DNA of 7,793 nucleotides from an uncultured Clostridia bacterium (GTDB taxonomy: Bacteria > Bacillota > Clostridia > Christensenellales > Borkfalkiaceae). The notes under the pieces are model-generated. The model saw only the letters and a list, made by a program, of their open reading frames with translations. It was not told the DNA's origin and made no database searches. Below, piece after piece: positions 1 to 4,364 of this stretch (positions within the stretch are counted from its first letter, which is position 1; every line of letters starts with the position of its first letter). The position numbers and the translations under genes are program-made. Location of the stretch: contig CAKQEE010000047.1 in NCBI GenBank assembly GCA_934230055.1, positions 1 to 7,793 on the forward strand, in the 5' to 3' direction.

Positions 1-134
1 ATATTATCCTCACCCGTTATTATAGTAGCTGTCCTCATTCTTTTCTGGGGAGCCTTTGATACGACAATACCATTATTTTTACAAGCAACAATAAACAAAG
101 CCCTTTCCTTTTCGGTTACATATTTTCTACTCAT
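1..134 (-). CDS. Unidentified small protein, N-terminal 44 residues (cut by window edge)
   Basis: An open frame starts at the ATG at 134-132 and runs off the left edge with no stop. Its first residues are MSRKYVTEKERALFIVACKN, followed by a basic stretch (KAPQKRMR) and TATIITGEDN. I do not recognise the family. The start is well supported: a ribosome binding site that pairs almost perfectly with 16S rRNA lies 9 bases upstream, and the ATG overlaps the stop codon of the preceding gene in an ATGA junction, so translation of the two is probably coupled. The N-terminal part is charged, with no signal peptide or membrane segment visible. Its place directly behind an ADP-ribosyltransferase-like gene makes a role as partner or antitoxin possible, but that is inference from position alone. 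Base composition is AT-rich like its neighbour and unlike the genes to the right. Confidence 0.6.
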   Translation of the reverse strand, partial: MSRKYVTEKERALFIVACKNNGIVVSKAPQKRMRTATIITGEDN

Positions 135-694
135 ATAGCAATTACCTCCTTATCAATAATTAATTCCTGGTAATTTTCATGTAGGCAAACTTGAGTTTCT
201 CCATATAGTAAATTGGTATGAGAATAAAACCCCTTTTCATTTTCATGAAAATATGGTTGATCTAAAGAAAAAAAGTTTCCTATAATAATTTTTATGTCTG
301 TATGTATTAAAAAGTACCAATCGAAGAACAGGCATTTTATTTGTGATTCTGTAATTGTTTCTTTATGATGTGGGATATATAATTCTGTAAAAAATCTCTC
401 GAATTCTTCTGCTATATTATGATATGTTTCAAAATCTCTAAGGTCTAAAATATTATTTTTATCTATTTGTACTGTGGTTTTAACAATTGCAGGGTTTTCT
501 ACTTTGACTCCAAAATTTTTAGACGGATTTGTTGTCCACCATTTTGCTAAATGTTTATCTGTATAAAAATAAATGCCATTACCTAACCAGTGATATGGAC
601 TCGATTTGTATAAAAATTGAGTTGCAACTATTTTTTTCGCTATTTCTAAATCTGTCCCATGGTATAAAATTAATTCCATAATTATCTTTCGCAT
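131..694 (-). CDS. ADP-ribosyltransferase-fold protein (PARP/DUF3990-like), possible toxin
   Basis: A 187-residue protein whose N-terminus reads LILYHGTD (residues 8-15), followed by LGNGIYFYTDKHLAKWW (37-53). The H-G-T triplet, the G-x-G-I-Y-F strand with a following acidic residue, and a late TQVCL segment preceded by Glu (E166, Q168) match the H-Y-E/Q order of PARP-type and DUF3990-like ADP-ribosyltransferase domains, which bind NAD+ and modify protein or nucleic acid targets. Candidate NAD-contacting residues are H12 and Y42/Y44; E166 or Q168 would be the third position. No signal peptide or membrane segment is visible, so it should act in the cytoplasm. Two starts are possible: ATG at 694 has no Shine-Dalgarno sequence, while ATG at 679 (MELILYHG) has a weak GAAAG in front and still contains the whole domain. 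The stop overlaps the next gene by 4 bases (ATGA). The gene is AT-rich and sits behind tRNA-Glu, which suggests horizontal acquisition. Fold assignment is moderately sure; substrate and toxin role are unknown. Confidence 0.6.
   Translation of the reverse strand: MRKIIMELILYHGTDLEIAKKIVATQFLYKSSPYHWLGNGIYFYTDKHLAKWWTTNPSKNFGVKVENPAIVKTTVQIDKNNILDLRDFETYHNIAEEFERFFTELYIPHHKETITESQIKCLFFDWYFLIHTDIKIIIGNFFSLDQPYFHENEKGFYSHTNLLYGETQVCLHENYQELIIDKEVIAI
144..151 (-). promoter_or_regulatory. Strong ribosome binding site for the left-edge gene
   Basis: On the minus strand this reads AAGGAGGT, 9 bases before the ATG at 134-132. It lies inside the last codons of the upstream ART-like gene. It fixes the start of the truncated gene and suggests that gene is translated more strongly than the ART-like gene, whose own start has no clear Shine-Dalgarno sequence. 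Antitoxin genes are often the better translated member of a pair, so the asymmetry is worth noting. Confidence 0.8.
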
Positions 695-702
695 GTTTAT
701 TG

Positions 703-719
703 GTTATTACAATAATAAC
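703..719. promoter_or_regulatory. Inverted repeat over the -10 box, candidate operator
   Basis: GTTATTA and TAATAAC form perfect 7-base arms around a 3-base centre, covering the -10 hexamer and the expected start point of the ART-like pair. A dimeric repressor bound here would block RNA polymerase. Autoregulation by an antitoxin is common in toxin-antitoxin loci, but no DNA-binding protein is visible in the window, and short palindromes are frequent in AT-rich DNA. Confidence 0.35.
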
Positions 720-740
720 ACATTTTTAATAAAAAATCAA
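712..740 (-). promoter_or_regulatory. Sigma-A-type promoter of the ART-like gene pair
   Basis: Reading leftwards, the -35 TTGATT (740-735) and the -10 TATTAT (717-712) are separated by exactly 17 bases. The -10 matches the consensus at five of six positions and the -35 at four. Transcription would start near 705, giving a very short leader to the ATG at 694 and about 26 bases to the ATG at 679, which slightly favours the second start. The tRNA operon terminator upstream makes an own promoter necessary for this pair. Confidence 0.55.
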
Positions 741-765
741 AAGTTTACTTTTAAAATTTAATTAT

Positions 766-805
766 AAAGGCGAATCCGTCTCCTAATGGAAACGGGTTCG
801 CCTTT
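766..805 (-). terminator. Intrinsic terminator of the tRNA operon
   Basis: Two 14-base arms (766-779 and 792-805) pair with a single C-A mismatch around a 12-base loop. On the minus strand the stem begins 8 bases after the CCA end of tRNA-Glu. The lower stem is A/T, so the transcript ends in UUU followed by AU-rich sequence rather than a long U-run. The hairpin separates the tRNA operon from the AT-rich gene pair on its left. Confidence 0.7.
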
Positions 806-813
806 AACTTGTT

Positions 814-888
814 TGGTGACCCCTACGGGAATCGAACCCATGATACCACCGTGAAAGGGTGGTGTCTTAACCGCTTGACCAAGGGGCC
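814..888 (-). tRNA. tRNA-Glu (anticodon TTC)
   Basis: On the minus strand a complete cloverleaf is visible: acceptor GGCCCCT pairs with AGGGGTC (one G-U), the T arm carries GGTTCGATTCC, and the anticodon stem CCACC/GGTGG encloses loop CTTTCAC with TTC at 855-853, decoding GAA/GAG. The discriminator base is A and CCA is encoded (816-814). It is the second gene of a tRNA-Met/tRNA-Glu operon. Its 3' end faces the AT-rich accessory block, and tRNA 3' ends are frequent integration sites, although no duplicated end is found inside this window. Confidence 0.95.
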
Positions 889-954
889 GCGTTGCTTCCG
901 CGTATCGAAACGCTTCCGCTATTTATATCGAGTCGGCATATAGCCGTTTTTTAC

Positions 955-1031
955 TGGTAGCGGCGGTCAGATTCGAACCAACGACCTGCCTGGTATGAAC
1001 CGGCCGCTATAACCAACTAAGCTACGCCGCC
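955..1031 (-). tRNA. tRNA-Met, elongator type (anticodon CAT)
   Basis: On the minus strand the acceptor GGCGGCG pairs with CGCCGCT (G-U at the first pair), the T loop is TTCGAAT, the anticodon loop is TTCATAC with CAT at 997-995, the discriminator is A and CCA is encoded. The sequence follows the Bacillus/Clostridium elongator tRNA-Met pattern rather than initiator tRNA, which lacks pairing at the first acceptor position and has three G-C pairs in the anticodon stem. A tRNA-Ile(CAT) read through lysidine is less likely but not excluded. The anticodon stem GCCGG/CAGGC contains a G-A opposition at 30-40, unusual for a functional tRNA. First gene of the operon. Confidence 0.9.
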
Positions 1032-1036
1032 ATTTA

Positions 1037-1053
1037 TTACAGCCTTGCTGTAA
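1037..1053 (-). other. Small hairpin in the tRNA operon leader
   Basis: TTACAGC and GCTGTAA are perfect 7-base arms with a 3-base loop, located between the tRNA operon promoter and the first tRNA gene and ending 5 bases before the mature tRNA-Met. It may serve in processing of the precursor's 5' leader, which RNase P removes. No more can be said from sequence. Confidence 0.5.
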
Positions 1054-1064
1054 AATGCTTTGTT

Positions 1065-1093
1065 ATTATATACGATATTGCAAATAATGTCAA
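1065..1093 (-). promoter_or_regulatory. Consensus sigma-A promoter of the tRNA operon
   Basis: On the minus strand the -35 TTGACA (1093-1088) and -10 TATAAT (1070-1065) match consensus at all twelve positions with a 17-base spacer. Initiation is expected near 1057, about 26 bases before mature tRNA-Met. Such strength is normal for stable RNA genes. Confidence 0.85.
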
Positions 1094-1335
1094 ACATATT
1101 CACGCGCTTTTTTCAAAAATTTTTATTTTTTTCTTCTTTGCCGAAAAGAGGAATTAAACGCACGACGAAAAGCATTTTTTCTAATACTATAATACTTTGG
1201 CTATGTACCTGCGGGCTATGCGGAGTAGGTGCAATAACAGACTTCGTGATACTTTTGTTTAAGCCCAACTCCTATTACGTTTAACTTAACCCTTTCTCTT
1301 TTTACCCGAGCCTTAAAAAATTTTCTCTTAAAGAG
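1094..1335. other. Intergenic gap between divergent promoters, no gene seen
   Basis: Between the leftward tRNA promoter and the rightward T-box promoter. It contains long T-runs (around 1107-1136 and 1174-1179), a TATAAT at 1187-1192 without a good -35, and a GC-richer patch around 1208-1232 with the 7-base direct repeat GGCTATG. A 74-codon frame crossing it has no ribosome binding site and begins upstream of the tRNA promoter -10, so it is not called. No tRNA, hairpin-plus-T-run terminator or conserved RNA was recognised. Confidence 0.4.
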
Positions 1336-1364
1336 TTGACAAAGGGATAAAAGTATGATAACAT
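1336..1364 (+). promoter_or_regulatory. Promoter of the T-box/trpB2 unit
   Basis: A perfect -35 TTGACA (1336-1341) is followed after 17 bases by TAACAT (1359-1364), which keeps four of six -10 positions. Transcription would begin near 1371, just before the first bases of the T-box stem I at about 1375-1381. This fits the usual short distance between promoter and T-box leader. Confidence 0.7.
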
Positions 1365-1374
1365 TAAAAAAAAC

Positions 1375-1678
1375 CGAAGAGGAAGAGTGAGTAAGCTTTT
1401 TTCTTTCTTACAGAGAGTTGCGGACGGTGGAATCGCGGCAGAAAAGGTTAAAGTCGAATGGACTTCCGAGGGCGAGCGGAAATTTTTCGTTCGCGGCGAG
1501 CAATTATAGCTCACCGCAAGCGAAATTAAGAGTATGCAAGACGGAGCAAGGTTCTCTCCGTAAACAAAAGACCGCGTATGATTGTACGCAAAGGGCGCGC
1601 ACGCGCCGAATAAGGGTGGCACCACGGGAACTTTTTTCGCTCTCGTCCCTGTTACAGGGGACCGGAGCGTATTTTTTT
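1375..1678 (+). promoter_or_regulatory. T-box riboswitch, tryptophan-specific
   Basis: This leader senses uncharged tRNA-Trp and controls whether transcription continues into trpB2. Stem I starts with GGAAG (1381-1385), closed by CTTCC (1463-1467), and contains the AGAGAG and GGTGGAA elements (about 1412-1434). Next to the closing strand, GAATGGAC presents TGG at 1459-1461, the Trp codon, followed by the conserved A. Stem II arms GCGAGCG/CGTTCGC (1472-1494), a IIA-like stem (about 1493-1517) and a stem III hairpin ACGGAG/CTCCGT (1541-1561) follow. The T-box core AGGGTGGCACCACGGG lies at 1613-1628. In its bulge TGGC (1617-1620) the variable base is C, complementary to the G discriminator of bacterial tRNA-Trp, which agrees independently with the TGG specifier. 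The antiterminator pairs AGGG with CCCT (1647-1650) and ACGGGA with TCTCGT (1641-1646). Confidence 0.92.
1638..1678 (+). terminator. T-box terminator (attenuator)
   Basis: Outer arms CGCTC (1638-1642) and GAGCG (1665-1669), with inner arms CCCTG and CAGGG around TTA, form an imperfect long stem followed by TATTTTTTT. The left arm contains TCTCGT and CCCT, the same bases needed for the antiterminator with the T-box core, so the two structures exclude each other. With charged tRNA-Trp the terminator forms and trpB2 is switched off. Confidence 0.88.
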
Positions 1679-1729
1679 ACTCCTTTTTCCCTATTAAAGC
1701 CGAACAAATTAAAAAAGGAGATAAGAATT

Positions 1730-3103
1730 ATGTCAAACGAAAAAATTCCGTACAAGATTTATTTGAGCGAATCGGAGACGCCGAAAAGCTGGTATAATCT
1801 CCGCGCGGATATGAAAATAAAACCCGCGCCCCTTCTTAACCCCGCAACGCTTACCCCCGTGACGGAAGCAGAACTCCGCAAGGTTTTTTGCGACGAGCTT
1901 GTGCGGCAGGAGCTGGACGACAGAACGCCGCTTATCGAAATCCCCGAAGATATTCTGAATTTTTATAGAATGTACCGTCCCTCACCGCTAGTCAGGGCGT
2001 ATTGCCTGGAAAATAAGCTCGGCACTCCCGCAAAAATTTATTATAAATTCGAGGGAAACAACACGAGCGGAAGCCACAAGTTGAATTCCGCCGCGGCGCA
2101 GGCGTACTACGCGAAAAAACAGGGGCTTAAAGGCGTAACCACCGAAACGGGCGCTGGGCAATGGGGAACCGCTTTGTCTATGGCGTGCGCTTATTTCGGG
2201 CTTGACTGCAAAGTTTATATGGTCAAATGTTCATACGAGCAGAAGCCTTTCCGCCGCGAAGTAATGAGAACTTACGGGGCTTCCGTCACCCCCTCCCCCT
2301 CGCTCACGACCGAAATCGGCAGAAAAATAAACGCCGAACACCCGAACACGGCGGGAAGCCTCGGGTGCGCCATTTCGGAAGCGGTGGAAGCCGCTACCAC
2401 ACGCAATGGGTACAGATACGTTTTGGGAAGCGTATTAAATCAGGTTCTTCTTCACCAGTCGATTATCGGCTTGGAAGCGAAAGCCGCGCTCGATAAATTC
2501 GGCGTTAAGCCGGACGTTATAATCGGTTGCGCGGGCGGCGGTTCCAACCTCGGCGGGCTTATCGCGCCGTTTATGGGCGAAAAACTCCGCGGCGAAGCGG
2601 ACTACGAATTTTTAGCCGTGGAACCCGCTTCCTGCCCGAGCCTTACGCGCGGCAAATACGTTTACGATTTTTGCGACACGGGAAAGGTTTGCCCGCTTGC
2701 AAAAATGTACACGCTCGGCTGCGAATTTATCCCCTCCTCCGACCACGCGGGCGGATTAAGATACCACGGAATGAATCCCGCGCTTTCCGAACTTTTCTTT
2801 GAGGGACTTATTAAAGCGAAATCTTACAAGCAAACGGAGATTTTCGAGGCGGCGGAACTGTTTGCGAAATCGGAGGGAATTTTGCCCGCGCCCGAAAGCA
2901 GTCACGCAATCCGCGCCGCAATGGACGAAGCGATAAAATGCAAAGAAACAGGCGAAGAAAAGACCATACTTTTCGGGCTGACGGGTACGGGGTATTTCGA
3001 TATGACGGCTTACGAAAAATACAACGACGGCAAAATGCGCGACTATAAGCCTTCCGAAAAAGAACTTGCGGAAAGCTTTAAAAAGCTCCCCGATTTACCG
3101 TAA
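1730..3103 (+). CDS. trpB: Tryptophan synthase beta chain, TrpB2 type, PLP-dependent
   Basis: Condenses indole with serine to make tryptophan using pyridoxal phosphate. The 457 residues, longer than classical TrpB (about 400), and the wording of key motifs place it in the TrpB2 group: PLP lysine K117 in SGSHKLNSA, catalytic Glu E139 in ETGAGQWG (classical TrpB has GAGQHG), and the phosphate-binding CAGGGSNLGG (267-276). An extended N-terminal section before the RPSPLVRA element (83-90) is also typical. The frame stays open upstream to 1418, but that stretch is the T-box leader. The real start is ATG 1730, with AGGAG (1716-1720) 9 bases before it, giving the MSNEKIPYKIYL N-terminus usual for the family. 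No trpA or other trp gene is adjacent. TrpB2 enzymes generally bind TrpA poorly and are thought to work alone on free indole, so indole salvage is likely. Expression is under the tryptophan T-box directly upstream. Confidence 0.93.
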   Translation: MSNEKIPYKIYLSESETPKSWYNLRADMKIKPAPLLNPATLTPVTEAELRKVFCDELVRQELDDRTPLIEIPEDILNFYRMYRPSPLVRAYCLENKLGTPAKIYYKFEGNNTSGSHKLNSAAAQAYYAKKQGLKGVTTETGAGQWGTALSMACAYFGLDCKVYMVKCSYEQKPFRREVMRTYGASVTPSPSLTTEIGRKINAEHPNTAGSLGCAISEAVEAATTRNGYRYVLGSVLNQVLLHQSIIGLEAKAALDKFGVKPDVIIGCAGGGSNLGGLIAPFMGEKLRGEADYEFLAVEPASCPSLTRGKYVYDFCDTGKVCPLAKMYTLGCEFIPSSDHAGGLRYHGMNPALSELFFEGLIKAKSYKQTEIFEAAELFAKSEGILPAPESSHAIRAAMDEAIKCKETGEEKTILFGLTGTGYFDMTAYEKYNDGKMRDYKPSEKELAESFKKLPDLP

Positions 3104-3217
3104 AAGTATATAAGTGCGCATACGTTTTCACCGTCTTCGTTCGCTTTTGGGCGGATACTTCGGCGCATAACCGTATTATTATCCTTTTCCCGCGCATAAT
3201 AGCGAAGAGGTGATAAT

Positions 3218-4186
3218 ATGATAAAGACTATTAGAAAAACGTTTGCTTTTGCGTTTTTGCTTGTTTTTTCGCTTTGCGCCGCAGCTTTTGCAGGCATAAG
3301 CGGTGGCGGCTATTACGTTTTTGCAAAAGAAGCCCGAACGGCGGAAGCGAACGCTGCAATCAGCGCGGAACTTTCCGAAAATTCGCAGGACTACGATACC
3401 CTGCCCGCAAAATCCGAAAAGCCCGAAAAGCCGATTGCGGAAAACAGACCGAACCGCCCGGATAAAAAAGTAAAATTCGACGGAAGCGACGTGCAGTTTC
3501 GCGCCGTGGGCAAGATAGGCGGCAAGCGCGGCGTTTGCGAAATTCTCGTCGTGGGCGACAAGGTGAAAAACGGCGAATACGTGGAAAATATAAGAATAAT
3601 CGTGCGCGACCTGCACGCGAGAGAAGGCTCCGAAACGGTGACGATCGTTCCCGAAACGAACTACGGCTATTCTCCGCAAGTCGCGCTTGTGAATTTTACC
3701 GAAAAGGGCGGCAACGAAATTTTTTACACGGCAAACAGCGGCGGGAGCGGCGCGTTTACTTTCAGCTACGTTTACTCTTTGCAAAGCGGAAGCGCGGAAA
3801 CGATTTTCGATTATAAAACATTGCCGAACGACTATACCGCGGAATATGAAAACTATTATACGGTTGCGGTAAAGAACGCCGCTTCGGGCGCGGTGTATAA
3901 TATAGATATAAGCGGGCGAGGCGAAGAATACCTCGGCGGAATATACAACGAAAACGGCACCCTTAAAACGCAGACTTTTGCCGAAGTTTCCGAAGTAAAC
4001 ACCGTTCTCCCCTTTTTCCGTGGCGAAAACGGCGCTTACGGATTGCTGATTTTAAGAAGAATTACGGGACTTTATTCCGCGGATTCTTTCGGATACGTTC
4101 AAAGTTTTTACGGTTACGGCGAAAGCGGCTTTCGCGGCTATTACGAGGGCGTGCTAATTAACCCGAATAACCCGAACGGGAATTAA
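3218..4186 (+). CDS. Secreted VCBS/FG-GAP-like protein of unknown function
   Basis: A 322-residue exported protein. K3, R6 and K7 precede a hydrophobic stretch (8-25); signal peptidase could cut after AFA (25) or VFA (36). The cysteine at 20 has no proper lipobox. A charged, proline-rich linker (about 60-84, KPEKP and RPNRP) leads to a beta-rich domain (90-310). The segments SPQVALVNFTEKGGNEIFYT (152-171) with NSGGSGAF, IDISGRGEEYLGGIYNENG (229-247) and RRITGLYSADSFGYVQ (280-295) resemble from memory VCBS repeat-containing proteins found in clostridia. The acidic DxDxDG calcium loops expected in FG-GAP repeats are replaced here by FTEKGGNE and FRGENGAY. Start ATG 3218 has AGAGGTGA 4-12 bases before it. 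The gene follows trpB2 by 114 bases with no clear terminator or promoter between, so read-through from the T-box promoter is possible. Function unknown. Confidence 0.75.
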   Translation: MIKTIRKTFAFAFLLVFSLCAAAFAGISGGGYYVFAKEARTAEANAAISAELSENSQDYDTLPAKSEKPEKPIAENRPNRPDKKVKFDGSDVQFRAVGKIGGKRGVCEILVVGDKVKNGEYVENIRIIVRDLHAREGSETVTIVPETNYGYSPQVALVNFTEKGGNEIFYTANSGGSGAFTFSYVYSLQSGSAETIFDYKTLPNDYTAEYENYYTVAVKNAASGAVYNIDISGRGEEYLGGIYNENGTLKTQTFAEVSEVNTVLPFFRGENGAYGLLILRRITGLYSADSFGYVQSFYGYGESGFRGYYEGVLINPNNPNGN

Positions 4187-4196
4187 AAACAAACGA

Positions 4197-4252
4197 CGCG
4201 CAAAAACCGGCGCGCAAAAACCGGCGTGCGAAAACCGGCGTGCGAAAATCAC
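4197..4252. repeat. Four tandem 14-bp repeats in the convergent gap
   Basis: Units at 4197, 4211, 4225 and 4239 follow the pattern CGCGCAAAAACCGG. The first two are identical, the third differs at two positions (CGTGCGAAAACCGG) and the fourth decays at its end (AAAATCAC). They lie just after the stop of the secreted-protein gene and before the back-to-back terminators. There are no spacers, so this is a short tandem array and not a CRISPR. A role is not evident. Confidence 0.85.
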
Positions 4253-4269
4253 GCGCGATAGCGATACGC

Positions 4270-4306
4270 AAAAAAAACGTGCGTACGGCAAAAAGCCATA
4301 CGCACG
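4270..4306 (-). terminator. Intrinsic terminator of the pyrG-dapL-guaA operon
   Basis: Arms CGTGCGTACGGC (4278-4289) and GCCATACGCACG (4295-4306) pair over 12 positions with one C-A mismatch around a 5-base loop. Read on the minus strand the stem is followed by eight Ts (4277-4270), a textbook rho-independent signal about 60 bases past the guaA stop. On the plus strand a run of As precedes the hairpin and no T-run follows, so it acts mainly leftwards. Confidence 0.85.
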
Positions 4307-4319
4307 GCAAAAAGTAACG

Positions 4320-4355
4320 GGGCGTTTTCCCAAACGGAAAACGCCCGATTTTATT
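4320..4355 (+). terminator. Intrinsic terminator of the trpB2/secreted-protein unit
   Basis: Perfect 11-base arms GGGCGTTTTCC (4320-4330) and GGAAAACGCCC (4336-4346) with loop CAAAC are followed by GATTTTATT on the plus strand. It stops rightward transcription 9 bases before the guaA stop codon. The AT-rich upper stem and GC base may also support stopping in the opposite direction, together with the neighbouring hairpin. Confidence 0.85.
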
Positions 4356-4364
4356 AAGCAAAAA

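Noticed and set aside
766..840. Attachment-site duplicate of the tRNA-Glu 3' end
   Set aside because: The terminator arm contains GGGTTCG, similar to a T loop, but in the wrong orientation and too short. No second copy of the tRNA end exists in 1-813.
894..919. Two copies of GCTTCCGC, 18 bases apart, between the tRNA genes
   Set aside because: An 8-base direct repeat in a processed spacer is too short to support a function.
1060..1284. 74-codon frame on the plus strand rich in Phe and Leu
   Set aside because: It begins before the tRNA promoter -10, has no ribosome binding site at either Met, and its hydrophobic content follows from T-runs.
1418..1729. In-frame upstream extension of trpB2
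   Set aside because: It would translate the T-box leader, including its terminator. ATG 1730 has a good ribosome binding site and the family's normal N-terminus.
1302..1797. Open frames on both strands over the T-box region
   Set aside because: They overlap conserved riboswitch structure and lack ribosome binding sites or recognisable protein features.
3104..3217. Promoter for the secreted-protein gene (TATTAT or CATAAT candidates)
   Set aside because: Neither -10-like hexamer has a -35 at suitable spacing, and no sporulation sigma pattern fits with correct spacing.
3179..3784. 201-codon antisense frame opposite the secreted-protein gene
   Set aside because: It is a shadow produced by the codon use of the plus-strand gene, which has a ribosome binding site, a signal peptide and family resemblance.
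4197..4252. CRISPR array
   Set aside because: The 14-base units are directly adjacent with no spacers and no cas genes are near.
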